Below are positions 34,834-44,600 of a stretch of DNA of 64,000 bases, in pieces. The position numbers were made by a program, and so were the translations under genes. Origin of the DNA: Chitinophagaceae bacterium (lineage in GTDB: Bacteria > Bacteroidota > Bacteroidia > Chitinophagales > Chitinophagaceae); assembly GCA_947457465.1 (NCBI GenBank), contig CANGWB010000003.1:1-64000 (forward strand), written 5' to 3'. Numbering within the stretch: the stretch's first letter is position 1; every line of letters begins with the position of its first letter. The notes beneath the pieces were generated by a model. The model was not told the origin of the DNA. It searched no databases and saw only the letters and a list, made by a program, of their open reading frames with translations.

Positions 34834-35641
34834 TGGTCAGGTTTTTAATATTGTTCTTCGAGTTATTTAAAAATTCATCAACCTCTTTACGAAGCTTACT
34901 ATCGGGGAAACGATCAACAAATTCATAGCACTCCGTTATCACTTGCTCGAATCGTTCAACTTTTTTCTCTTCTACACTCATCTCCGCATATCGATAATAG
35001 GATCGAATGATCATCAACTTATAGAGATCCCCCCGGTCAGAATCCGGGTAGTTATTCAGCAGCGTGGTAAAGGCCACACCGGCTGCCCGGAACTGTCCGA
35101 CATCAAAATACAGCTGGGCACTTTTTTGATCCTTAACCTCCAGTTTTGCGCGGCAGATATCAATGATCTCAGTCGCTTGTTTATTCCTTGCGGAACCGGG
35201 ATGCGTATTGATAAAAGTCTGCATCATGCCCATCGCACGGAGCGTGTTAGTCTGGTCTAGTTCAGCCTTGGGAGACTGCTTGTAAAAAGAATACGCACGC
35301 ATGTAGTCGACTTCTTCAGCCTTGGAACTGTTTGGAAAGATCTCCAAGTAGCTTTTGAACAGATTTTCAGCATTCATGAAATCGCGCAGGTTGTAGGCGC
35401 AGTAAGCGTACTTATAATAAATGTCCTCAAACTCCTTACTAGCCTTGTAGTAGGGCATGACATCCTCATACACCTGCTGGGCTTTGATGTATTGCTCTTT
35501 GGCAAAGAACTGTTCCGCCATGCGAAGCTTGTAGGCAGGGTCAGGATTTTTGAGCAGCTTGGTCATGCTGTTGCTACAGCTGGCCAAGGTGCCCAGCGTC
35601 CAAATGATCAGGATCCAGATGCCTGCAATGCGTATCGACAT
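34826..35641 (-). CDS. bamD: Outer-membrane protein assembly lipoprotein BamD
   Basis: TPR lipoprotein of the BAM complex that inserts beta-barrels such as SprA and the TonB receptor into the outer membrane. 271 residues: signal with lipobox LASCSNS (Cys about 22), then about five tetratricopeptide repeats, e.g. AEQFFAKEQYIKAQQVYEDVMPYYK, YAYCAYNLRDFMNAENLFKSYLEIFP and YFDVGQFRAAGVAFTTLLNNYPDS. Normal length for the family in this phylum. It begins directly after a TAnnTTTG promoter element, so the transcript has almost no leader, and overlaps omega by 8 bp. Confidence 0.93.
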   Translation of the reverse strand: MSIRIAGIWILIIWTLGTLASCSNSMTKLLKNPDPAYKLRMAEQFFAKEQYIKAQQVYEDVMPYYKASKEFEDIYYKYAYCAYNLRDFMNAENLFKSYLEIFPNSSKAEEVDYMRAYSFYKQSPKAELDQTNTLRAMGMMQTFINTHPGSARNKQATEIIDICRAKLEVKDQKSAQLYFDVGQFRAAGVAFTTLLNNYPDSDRGDLYKLMIIRSYYRYAEMSVEEKKVERFEQVITECYEFVDRFPDSKLRKEVDEFLNNSKNNIKNLTNE

Positions 35642-35649
35642 AGGGGTGA

Positions 35650-35657
35650 CAAAGTTA
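35650..35657 (-). promoter_or_regulatory. -7 element for bamD-omega
   Basis: Minus-strand TAACTTTG fits TAnnTTTG and ends 8 nt before the bamD ATG, implying a leaderless or nearly leaderless mRNA. No -33 element at canonical spacing. Confidence 0.45.
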
Positions 35658-35726
35658 ATGGTTCAGCCGCAAATCTGAGGGAAAATAAGCGCCTGTAGAT
35701 GGGGATCCCGTTAAGGTTATGGTAAA

Positions 35727-35759
35727 GCAAAAAAAGAAGTCCCGCCTAGGCGGGACTTC
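35727..35759 (-). terminator. Terminator of the OmpA-like gene
   Basis: Perfect stem GAAGTCCCGCC / GGCGGGACTTC (35759-35749 with 35746-35736) with minimal loop, followed on the minus strand by seven T. The stem core AAGTCCCGC recurs in the terminator at 41647. Confidence 0.9.
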
Positions 35760-35778
35760 CATATGCTTAATCAGCTTA

Positions 35779-37503
35779 TTAATTCTTGCGAAGGTTGGGG
35801 TGAGGTGGCTCCACGCGGTTCGGACCAGCCTCTCCTTCTGCGGCACCACGGAGATCAACTGTGTTACAGTCGCCACCTTGCTGACCATAGTTGAAGATGA
35901 AGCGATCGATGCTGATGCCTTCCTTATCAACCATGTAGTTAATCACGGCATTTACATGATCCCAGCTCAACTGCTGCTCTTTCTTGTTCGTAGAGCAATA
36001 TCCGATAACGGCCACTTTACAACCTGGATTGTTGCGGATCGCAACGGCAGCGGTAGCCAGAGCTGCCTTGGCATCATCGCTAAGCTTGTTCACACCAGCC
36101 TTGAAAGCGATGCTGGGAAGTGCTCCGATACGCTCTGCACAACTAGAAGGTGGCGGAGGTGTAACGGGTTTGCAATCTTCGGGGCAGAGACATTTTCCTA
36201 CACCGTCAGCGTCAACATTCTGCTGGCAGTAAGTGGGGGTGATCAGCTCCTTGTCTTTGCAGTCAGGAACACCATCTCCGTCTGTATCCAAGCTAACACC
36301 ATGGCTGTCTACTGGACATCCGGCAGGTGTTTTCTCGCGATCGAATTGGTCAGTTACGCCATCGCCATCGGTATCAGGCAATACAGGCTTGGGAAACTTC
36401 ATCAAACGAGGGTTGCGGATCTCGCTGTAAGCGTAATCAAGCGGGTTGACCCACCAAAGGGGCTCAACAGATTTCGCACCCAAGTTGATATTCAAACCTA
36501 CACTCATGTAGTTGTAAGAATCGTAGTCACGAGTCAGAGATGCATCACCCCAGGCATTTTCCTGCCAACGCTGTCCATCCAATAAGTCGTCTTTGACAAT
36601 GGTCCAACGATCTTCGATCGCGAGATTCAAACGGTTATTGAGCTTGAAGGCAACGCCAAAACCGAAAGTGGCAGAGGGTTTGAATGTCTGACCGAACAAC
36701 TTAGGACGACGATCTCCTTGGTTTTCAGCAATGGTCTCAAAATCATCATCCAGAACATTGTTACGCATATTCTTCAGAAAAGCCTGACGATCTCTATATG
36801 AAGAAGAAGAGAGCGCCATGAAGTTGTACTTCTGGTTGCCGTTCAGGGCATTCACGCGGGTTTCGTAAATAGTACCACCGATACCACCGAAACCATACAG
36901 GTTCATGCCGGTCTTGGACTTATGGAATCGTACGTTGTTCAACGTGAAGACACCCTGAAGACTCAGGTCCTGAACTCTCGTTTTGTAGTTGTAAAAAACG
37001 TGCTCTAATGGAGTTGATGCCAGCCCTGTCTTGGACGATACGATTCCAGTTACCCCGCCAGGAGCAACGACTGTCATTCGGGGGGCAGAATAACGCTGAT
37101 TGGGGTCTGCAATGTTGCCTCCCCATGCAGCATTCTTAGCATAGTTTTCACTGGCAACAAAATTATACCCCTTTCCAACTGCGTTCATATACTCCATACG
37201 AAGCGAGAAGATATAACCAAATGCCTTGCGCACATGAGCACCGAAACCGGGGGAAATGAACTGTGCCGGCAAGTCTCCACTTACCTGAAACAGGCCGCCT
37301 TTAATTCCGATCTCCCACTGATTGCGGGGTTTAGAGGGGAAGTTGTAAGTCCCGTTCAAGAACTCGGTGTGCTGTGGCATACGTTTGCCGGGGATCAGCG
37401 AAGAATCTTTCAAATCGAAACCACCGCTAACATTTTGTGCGAACGCCGTGGAAATCAGGGCGATGCAAGCAATGAGCAGGATCCGGAATGAGTTGGTTTG
37501 CAT
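35779..37503 (-). CDS. OmpA-family outer-membrane protein with thrombospondin type 3 repeats
   Basis: 574 residues from the ATG at 37503; a TTG two codons upstream is an alternative. Signal peptide 1-24 (QTNSFRILLIACIALISTAFA). An N-terminal part of about 300 residues looks like an eight-stranded barrel (WEIGIKGGLFQVSGDLP and similar). Next come two calcium-binding TSP3-type repeats, DTDGDGVTDQFD (about 380-391) and DTDGDGVPDCKD (about 412-423), then a C-terminal OmpA-like peptidoglycan-binding domain (about 455-550, AVAIRNNPGCKVAVIGYCSTNKK). The usual Asp/Arg peptidoglycan contact pair is not as clear as in canonical OmpA. Own promoter and terminator; monocistronic and probably abundant. Links outer membrane to cell wall. 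Confidence 0.88.
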   Translation of the reverse strand: MQTNSFRILLIACIALISTAFAQNVSGGFDLKDSSLIPGKRMPQHTEFLNGTYNFPSKPRNQWEIGIKGGLFQVSGDLPAQFISPGFGAHVRKAFGYIFSLRMEYMNAVGKGYNFVASENYAKNAAWGGNIADPNQRYSAPRMTVVAPGGVTGIVSSKTGLASTPLEHVFYNYKTRVQDLSLQGVFTLNNVRFHKSKTGMNLYGFGGIGGTIYETRVNALNGNQKYNFMALSSSSYRDRQAFLKNMRNNVLDDDFETIAENQGDRRPKLFGQTFKPSATFGFGVAFKLNNRLNLAIEDRWTIVKDDLLDGQRWQENAWGDASLTRDYDSYNYMSVGLNINLGAKSVEPLWWVNPLDYAYSEIRNPRLMKFPKPVLPDTDGDGVTDQFDREKTPAGCPVDSHGVSLDTDGDGVPDCKDKELITPTYCQQNVDADGVGKCLCPEDCKPVTPPPPSSCAERIGALPSIAFKAGVNKLSDDAKAALATAAVAIRNNPGCKVAVIGYCSTNKKEQQLSWDHVNAVINYMVDKEGISIDRFIFNYGQQGGDCNTVDLRGAAEGEAGPNRVEPPHPNLRKN

Positions 37504-37545
37504 AAACAAATATTAAAGTTTTTTACGGATTAATCCGAATGTGCA

Positions 37546-37576
37546 CAAAATTAGTGAAAGAAGGGGATTTTCCAAA
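37546..37576 (-). promoter_or_regulatory. Complete promoter of the OmpA-like gene
   Basis: Minus strand: -33 TTTG (37576-37573), 19 nt spacer, -7 TAATTTTG (37553-37546). Both elements and spacing match the Bacteroidota consensus. Predicted leader is about 37 nt. A 12-bp palindrome CGGATTAATCCG (37526-37537) sits in that leader. Confidence 0.7.
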
Positions 37577-37699
37577 TTTTCCTTCGTTTATTTGCATAGA
37601 TATCGTATTAACTTTCAATGACTTATTGATCATTTTGAAGATGGCTGTCCTGCCGTGCTTACACAATGACCCCGATCAGGACAATCACTGAAACCTCGC

Positions 37700-38662
37700 A
37701 TGAAGCTCCCCAATCACCTCATCGAAGCTGAACTGAAACAGTTCGATCAACGGTTTCAGCAAGCCGTTCGCAGCGATGCCCCCCTTCTGGACCGTATCAT
37801 GCGCTACATGGTGAAAAGGAAAGGCAAACAGATACGCCCGATGTTCGTCCTGCTTTGCGCCAAACTCTCCGGCCAGATCAATGAAAAAACATACCGAGCG
37901 GCCTCCCTGGTTGAAATCCTCCATACCGCCACCTTGGTTCATGATGATGTAGTGGACGATTCCCTGGAGCGTCGGGGATTCTTCTCCACCTATGCGCTCT
38001 GGAAAGCCAAAGCGAACGTCCTGATCGGCGATTACCTACTCGCCAAGGGCCTGTTGATGTCTCTCGACCATGCCGATTACCGGATCCTTCATATCCTCTC
38101 CGATGCGGTTCGAAAAATGAGTGAAGGTGAACTCCTCCAATTGGAAAAAGCCAGAAGCCTCAACCTGAAAGAAGAGGTATACTTTGAGATCATTCGAAAT
38201 AAAACAGCTTCCCTCCTCGCCTCGGCATGTGCCGCCGGCGCCTGGTCTTCCACCGAAAACGAAGACGAAACAGAAAAACTCCGCCATTTCGGTGAATCCA
38301 CGGGCATGGCCTTTCAGATCAAAGATGATCTGTTCGACTACACATCCGATAACATCGGCAAACCGACGGGTAACGACATAAAAGAAAAAAAACTGAGCCT
38401 GCCACTAATCTACGCCCTCCAGCAAGCCGAAAAGTCAGTGCGGCGTAAAATGATCTACACCCTAAGAAATGAAAACACACAACCCGAACGTGTGAAATGG
38501 GTGATCGATACCGTAAAGGAGTATGGAGGGATCTCGTATGCTACGGACAAAATGAATACTTTCAAATCTCAGGCCATCGAACAGTTACACCAGTTCCCGG
38601 AATCGCCCGTGCGCCAAGGACTGGAAGACATGGTTCGATTCGTCACGGAAAGAAAGTTCTGA
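37700..38662 (+). CDS. Trans-polyprenyl diphosphate synthase
   Basis: Builds the isoprenoid chain for menaquinone or related lipids. 320 residues. First aspartate-rich motif HDDVVDD (about 81-87), second QIKDDLFDY (about 207-215), plus KGKQIRPMFVLL and GDYLLAKGL. The bulky residues before the first motif are not small-chain-type aromatic pairs (it reads TATLVHDD), suggesting a long product such as octaprenyl diphosphate, fitting the menaquinone pathway genes mqnB-mqnD. Exact chain length is not determinable here. It starts 196 bp from the divergent OmpA-like gene and is followed 10 bp later by recJ. Confidence 0.92.
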   Translation: MKLPNHLIEAELKQFDQRFQQAVRSDAPLLDRIMRYMVKRKGKQIRPMFVLLCAKLSGQINEKTYRAASLVEILHTATLVHDDVVDDSLERRGFFSTYALWKAKANVLIGDYLLAKGLLMSLDHADYRILHILSDAVRKMSEGELLQLEKARSLNLKEEVYFEIIRNKTASLLASACAAGAWSSTENEDETEKLRHFGESTGMAFQIKDDLFDYTSDNIGKPTGNDIKEKKLSLPLIYALQQAEKSVRRKMIYTLRNENTQPERVKWVIDTVKEYGGISYATDKMNTFKSQAIEQLHQFPESPVRQGLEDMVRFVTERKF

Positions 38663-38672
38663 CGCTTACCTC

Positions 38673-40379
38673 ATGCAAAAACGCTGGATCTACAACCCAC
38701 CCGACCAATCTGAGGTTTCAAGATTGCGCGAAGAACTCAATCTTCAACCCGCATTATTGGAAATACTTTTGAAAAGAGGAATTCACGACCTGGAATCCGC
38801 CCGATCCTTTTTTCGCCCAAACCCTCTTTCTATCCATTCCCCCTGGTTGATGAAGGATATGAAAAAGGCAGTGGCTCGCATCGAGAAAGCCCTTTCAACG
38901 AATGAAAAAATTTTGATCTACGGCGACTACGATGTAGATGGCACCACCTCGGTTGCAAGCGTCTTCTCCTTCCTTCATAAACACCACCATCAAATTGACT
39001 TTTATATCCCTCACCGATACCGGGAAGGATACGGATTAAGTCAGGCCGGTATCGATCACGCCATCAAAGAGGGTTTCAACCTGATCATCACGTTGGACTG
39101 TGGCATCAAATCACATGAACTGATCCAACAGGCAAAAGATCATGGGATCGATGTGATTGTTTGCGATCACCATCTGCCCGACCCCACCTTACCACCTGCA
39201 TACGCGATACTGAATGCCAAGCAAAGCGACTGCCCCTACCCCTTCAAAGAACTATGCGGTTGCGGAGTGGGTTATAAATTGATGACCGCTCTTTGTGAAC
39301 ACCTGGGCTGGCCTCAAGAAGAAGCAGACGAATACCTCGACCTACTCGCCACTGCCATTGCGGCTGATATTGTTTCCATGAGCGGTGAGAACCGGGTACT
39401 CACGTATCTCGGACTCCAAAAAGCAAATACCAATCCGAACAAAGGCATTCAGGCATTGGCCCGAATCAGTGGATTGAACCAGACCTTACGCCTTCAGAAT
39501 CTGGTATTCATGATCGCTCCAAGAGTGAACGCAGCCGGACGAATGGACGATGCCCGAAAAGCAGTTGAACTCTTTATATCTACTGATGAATCATCTGCCA
39601 TCGAGCTAGCCAAGGCACTGCATGCCGACAATGATGAAAGAAGACAAGCAGACCGATCCATCACCCAACACGCTCTTCGCTTGATCGAAGCCAACAGCGA
39701 TTGGAATGAACGCGTATCCACTGTTGTTTTTCATCCCGAATGGCACAAAGGAGTCGTTGGTATCGTAGCCTCCAGATTGATCGAGCAATATCACCGACCG
39801 ACCATCGTACTCACTCAATCCGGCGATGAAGCCTCCGGCAGTGCCAGAAGTATACCAGGATTCAATCTGTATGAAGCCATTTACGAATGCAAGGATCTGC
39901 TCACCCGTTACGGCGGACATATGGCAGCCGCCGGTATGAGCCTTCCGATTGAAAACGTGGAAGCATTCAGAGATAAGTTCGAAGAAGCTGTACAACGCAC
40001 ACTCGATCGGAACTTACTCATTCCGAGTATCAACGTAGACGCCACCATCCGACTTCAGGATATCCACCAAAAACTTTTCGATATTCTCCGGCAAATGGAG
40101 CCATTCGGTCCGGATAATGATCCGCCTGTATTCCTGCTCCGGCATGTCACCGATACCGGATACTCCAAGGTGGTGAAAGAAGATCACTTGCGTTTTGTCA
40201 TCAAACAAGACGATCACCGGATCTCCGGAATCGGGTTTGGACTGGCTAAGAAAAGTGATTGGCTACTCAACGGGCAACCCATCGATCTGGTCTGTCATAT
40301 CGAAGAGAATGAATACCAAGGAAAGGTATCCCTTCAGATCCGCGTACTCGATATCCGTCCAGCTGAGCCACAAGCTTAA
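38673..40379 (+). CDS. recJ: Single-strand-specific 5'-3' exonuclease RecJ
   Basis: Degrades single-stranded DNA in recombination and mismatch repair. 568 residues, typical for the phylum. DHH domain: DYDVDGTTS (85-93), LDCGIKSHEL and CDHHLPDP (about 165-172) carry the metal ligands; APRVNAAGRMDDA follows. DHHA1 domain: RYGGHMAAAGMSL (about 412-424). The C-terminal OB-like domain (about 460-560) ends in VSLQIRVLDIRP. It is preceded by the polyprenyl synthase with 10 bp between them, probably one transcript. The next gene, an exported nuclease, appears to have its own promoter. Confidence 0.96.
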   Translation: MQKRWIYNPPDQSEVSRLREELNLQPALLEILLKRGIHDLESARSFFRPNPLSIHSPWLMKDMKKAVARIEKALSTNEKILIYGDYDVDGTTSVASVFSFLHKHHHQIDFYIPHRYREGYGLSQAGIDHAIKEGFNLIITLDCGIKSHELIQQAKDHGIDVIVCDHHLPDPTLPPAYAILNAKQSDCPYPFKELCGCGVGYKLMTALCEHLGWPQEEADEYLDLLATAIAADIVSMSGENRVLTYLGLQKANTNPNKGIQALARISGLNQTLRLQNLVFMIAPRVNAAGRMDDARKAVELFISTDESSAIELAKALHADNDERRQADRSITQHALRLIEANSDWNERVSTVVFHPEWHKGVVGIVASRLIEQYHRPTIVLTQSGDEASGSARSIPGFNLYEAIYECKDLLTRYGGHMAAAGMSLPIENVEAFRDKFEEAVQRTLDRNLLIPSINVDATIRLQDIHQKLFDILRQMEPFGPDNDPPVFLLRHVTDTGYSKVVKEDHLRFVIKQDDHRISGIGFGLAKKSDWLLNGQPIDLVCHIEENEYQGKVSLQIRVLDIRPAEPQA

Positions 40380-40386
40380 ATTCTCC

Positions 40387-40394
40387 TACATTTG
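40387..40394 (+). promoter_or_regulatory. -7 element of the T9SS-exported EEP gene
   Basis: TACATTTG matches TAnnTTTG and ends 6 nt before the ATG at 40401, so the transcript would be leaderless or nearly so. Confidence 0.5.
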
Positions 40395-40400
40395 TTGGTG

Positions 40401-41645
40401 ATGAAACTCAACCGATCCGCCTATCTGTTCGCCCTCGCGTTACTGACCTTGCTTTTCGCCTCTAACAAACAGATGCAGGCACAAAGCTCCGCCAACACAC
40501 TTGATGTTGTCAGTTGGAATATCGAATATTTTGGCGCTCCGTACAATAGCGGTCCGCCCAATAAAGACGTTCAAGAGATGAATGCCAAACGCATCATGCG
40601 CATGTTGAACGCTGATATTTATGGCGTACTCGAAGTGGTGGATACACTCCGTTTTCGAAGACTGGTTGACTCACTTGGACAAGGTGAATATGCATTTGTG
40701 ATCGCTCCCTACTGCTCCAGCAATACAACCGGTACGGGTAACAGCTGGACCAGCGGACAAAAACAAGCATACATCTACCGTAAATCCATCTTTTCCAATG
40801 TGCGCACCCGGGGACTCATGCGCAGCAGCAGCAGCGCCTATACCAACTGGGGCTCGGGAAGATTACCCTACATGTTGAGTGCTACGGCCACCATAAACGG
40901 TATCAGCCGCGATCTGAACTTCATCTTACTCCACGGAAAAGCCGGCGCCACTCAAGCCGACTACGACAAACGCTTCGCAGGGGCCCAAGAACTCAAAGAC
41001 ACCCTCGATGCTTTTTTCAGCAATACGCGCAACCTGATCATCGGAGACTTCAACGACGCCCTGAACACTTCCATCTTTCCCGGTGCTACCACGAGCAGCT
41101 ATGTTTCCATCGTAGCTGATAGCACCGATGGGGATAGTTATAAGTCCATCACCCTCCCACTTGGAGTTGCCGGACAAACCACGATGATCAATTTTCCGAA
41201 TGTCATCGACAACCATGTGATCTCGAATGAGGTAACGCCTTTCTATGTTTCGAACTCCGCGAAAGTTCGTACCGATGTTACCACTGTGGTGCCTGACTAT
41301 GTCACGGCCGCCAACACATCCGACCACTACCCTGTTTTTTCTCAATATGATCTTTCCGGAGCAGTCAGTGCAGTTCCATCCAGCCCTGCTGCCGCATTCG
41401 GTATTTCACTTTTTCCCAACCCCGGCAAATCGCAACACTTCTTAAAGTCAACTAAAAGTATCCCTTCCTCGAATGCCCGTTTATTCAATGCCACCGGACA
41501 ATTAATATGGAACGGAACAATCCCCAGAATGAACGCAGGAGGTACCTACTCACTTCCACTCCCTGCCTTGTCTGCTGGCAGCTACCGTCTGGAGCTGATG
41601 CACGACACTGAAAGAACGCAGATACAACTCTTACAATTGAAATAA
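40401..41645 (+). CDS. Exported endonuclease/exonuclease/phosphatase with T9SS type A sorting domain
   Basis: 414 residues from the ATG at 40401 (TTG and GTG codons just upstream overlap the -7 box). Signal peptide 1-28. The EEP/DNase I-like catalytic fold (about 31-315) shows the metal- and phosphate-site residues: Asn in VVSWNIEYFG, Glu in GVLEVVD, His in FILLHGKAG, Asp and Asn in IIGDFNDAL and the Asp-His pair in TSDHYPVFS. The last 80 residues are a T9SS type A domain, with ISLFPNPGKS and a terminal SYRLELMHDTERTQIQLLQ strand set. So a nuclease or phosphodiesterase is sent through SprA to the cell surface or medium; nucleic acid versus other phosphoester cannot be told from sequence. It is convergent with the TonB/DUF5689 operon. 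Confidence 0.88.
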   Translation: MKLNRSAYLFALALLTLLFASNKQMQAQSSANTLDVVSWNIEYFGAPYNSGPPNKDVQEMNAKRIMRMLNADIYGVLEVVDTLRFRRLVDSLGQGEYAFVIAPYCSSNTTGTGNSWTSGQKQAYIYRKSIFSNVRTRGLMRSSSSAYTNWGSGRLPYMLSATATINGISRDLNFILLHGKAGATQADYDKRFAGAQELKDTLDAFFSNTRNLIIGDFNDALNTSIFPGATTSSYVSIVADSTDGDSYKSITLPLGVAGQTTMINFPNVIDNHVISNEVTPFYVSNSAKVRTDVTTVVPDYVTAANTSDHYPVFSQYDLSGAVSAVPSSPAAAFGISLFPNPGKSQHFLKSTKSIPSSNARLFNATGQLIWNGTIPRMNAGGTYSLPLPALSAGSYRLELMHDTERTQIQLLQLK

Positions 41646-41675
41646 AAAAAGTCCCGCTGATGCGGGACTTTTCAT
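41646..41675. terminator. Bidirectional terminator between the EEP gene and the surface-protein operon
   Basis: Stem AAAAGTCCCGC / GCGGGACTTTT (41647-41657 with 41662-41672), loop TGAT. T runs follow on both strands (plus ends ACTTTTCATTT, minus ACTTTTTTTATT), so it can end both convergent transcripts. Confidence 0.9.
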
Positions 41676-41694
41676 TTAGCTACTTTCCGAGTCA

Positions 41695-44600
41695 TCAATG
41701 AATGATGATCCGTTGCCGTCCGAGTTCCTTTTCAAAATTCACTAAGCGCACTTCATAAATTCCCAATGGCATATGTCCAGGGATCGGTACACTTCTGTCG
41801 ATGAAATTGGCCTGCACATTCATGTGATGTACGTAAACCATTCTACCCATGGCATCGAAGAACTGCAATCCATAATACCCGGGGAACAGATCGGTGAGCT
41901 GTACGGTGAGTTTGACTGACTCGCCTGGACGAGCCGGAGAAGGGAAAATTCGATATCCGGCACCAATCGCACTCAATGTGAATGACTGTTGTTGCCCATA
42001 AGCTGTGCCACCACTGGTGGTTACGTAAGCTTTGTAATAATAGGTAGCGCCTTGCAAGAGACCACTCACTGAGCTGGTGAATGCTGCGCCAGACAAGTTT
42101 GTGGAAGGCATTTTGGTGCCAGTTCCATTTGCAAATCCACTGATGGAACTATACTCAATTCCATAGGCAGTTACACTTGAACACCCAGCACCTGTTATTG
42201 TACCGGCTAATACGGCAGAGCTAGTGGTCAGATTAGAAGAACCGCCCGTTGTAACCGTTGCAGGCGTATTCACGCCGGCACCCGAGGCCGCCACAAATAC
42301 AGTCGACGCACCACCACCTGAAACAGGAACTGAACCATTATATGACTGCGCGGCAGTGGGATTAAACCTTACAAAAATCGTTTTAGACAAAGAACCGCCA
42401 GCCTGGATGATACCGATCGTATTGTTGTAAGAACCAGTTTGCGTTTCAGAGAAGCTGTAGCCAGCGAGTGGTCCAACCGTGATCAATGCACTCGTCAGGT
42501 TACTTCCAGTGATCGTAAATGTATTCGGACCAACCAATCCGTTCACACACACATTACCAAAGGCAGTCAATGTAGAAACTGTCAATTGAGGAGGTGGAGG
42601 GGCCGTGGTGGTGAAAGACTGTTGCGTACCATAAGTAGTACCTCCGCTATTAGTTGCATAGGCCTTATAGTAATAAGTAGTGGCAGGTGTTAGTCCACTA
42701 AGCGTAGACGTATACGAGCCTGCATTCAGGTTCGTGGAGGCAGCTTGCGTACCAGATCCGTTAGCAAAGCCATTGATGGTACTGTACTCAACTCCATATG
42801 CCGTTACCGCGGTACAGCCGTTGGCAGTGATGGAGCCTGCCAACGTAGCGCCTGTAGTGGTGATCGAAGAAGCAGCACCTGTAGTTACTGAAGGAGCCGT
42901 GTTGATACCCGCACCCGTTACGGCAACGTTGATGGAGGCCGCAGCGCCACCACCGCTTACAAGAATGTTTCCATTGTAAGATAGAACCGCGGTGGGTGTA
43001 AGCCGCACGAAAATAGCTTGACTGAATGCTCCACCCGGCTGTGGAATCGTTAACGTGCCTGAATATGTACCGGCAGCAGCAGTGGAGAAAGTGTATCCGG
43101 ACAACGGACCAACAACAACACTTGCAGCTGTCAGATTCGTACCGGTTACGGTGAAACTATTTGCAGTTGATGTGGTATTGATACAAACACTACCGAATCC
43201 AGTGAGTGTATTAGCCGAAAGAACCGGATTGGGATTTGTAGTTGTGAAAGACTGCTCACTACTGTATGCTGTACCACCTGCGTTAGTTGCATAAGCATGA
43301 TAATAATAAGTAGTAGCCGGTGAAAGTCCGCTCAAGGCAGAACTGAAAGTACCAGCAGCCAAGTTGGAGGAAGCTACCGCTGTTCCAGTTCCGTTAGCAA
43401 ACCCGGCCGTGGTACTATACTCAATTCCGTAGGCAGTCACCGCAGAGCAACCGATCGAAGAAATAGTACCACCCACAGTGGCACTAGTTTGCGTGATGGA
43501 ACTCGCGGCTCCACCAGTAACCGTTGCCAATGTATTCACACCCGATCCAGCAGCCGCAACAGTGATTGAGGATGCCCCACCACCACTAACAGGAATATTT
43601 CCGTTGTAGGATTGAACTGCTGTTGGATTGAATTGTACAAATACGGCTTGAGAATAGGCGCCACCCGGTTGAGTGAGTGTCAAGGTAGACTGGAACGGAC
43701 CGGATGCACTAGTTCCAAATGCGTAACCTGCAAGCGGACCTACTACAACATTGGCACTCGACAAATTTGACCCGGTGAGTGTAAATGAGTTTGGAGATGC
43801 AGAAGTATTCACACAAACATTTCCATAAGCGGCTAATGTTGTCGCACTCAACGTAGGTGCTGCGTTAGTGACTACAGTGATCTCATTTGAATTAACAGAG
43901 GTTGAAACACCATTGGTGGCACGCACAACGTAATAATAAGTTGTATTGGCAGTAAGCCCGGTTACGGCATAGCTGGTCATGTTTCCAACATTGGTATTCT
44001 GTTGTACATAGTTATTGATGAAACCATTCACTTGACCTTTGATGTAAATAGCCGAGATGCGGCTTGTACCGCCGGCTGCAACAGGTGAAGCATTGATCGC
44101 AGTGTTGGAGGTCATGATCCAACGAAGGGATACAGATGGCTGATTATCGGCTGCAGCAGGTAAAGCAACATTGTTGAGGGCGCCCCAGGTAGTCAAATCA
44201 CCAGCCAGTACGGCTGTTGTCAGAGCAACTGTTCCTCCTGCGACATCGGTCCATGCACCACCGGCACCGATCTTATATTGAAGTTTAAAATCTTTTGGAC
44301 CTGTATTGGATGAACCTTGCAGGGAGGAAACAGTGATATTCGTAGCTCCCGTTGTGTTCACATCAACTTGCCAATATTTTGCATCCTGTCCGTTATCCCA
44401 TCCGTTTGCAGAGACTGAAAATGGATTAGGTACTCCGGTTGCACCGGAGGGACCGGATTGATAAGAAATTGTTCCGGTAGAACCCTGAAGAGATATTGTT
44501 TGAACACCGCTGTTATTGGTATTACCTACATCAGCAGTTTGGCTCGCTAGGGTATTGGTAGCGCAGTTCCAGCCGGCAATGGTTTCTGTCACCAAGCCGG

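Noticed and set aside
35719-36585. 288-codon plus-strand frame opposite the OmpA-like gene
   Set aside because: Antisense shadow of a well-supported OmpA/TSP3 gene; no family pattern, and the long open frame follows from the codon bias of the real gene.
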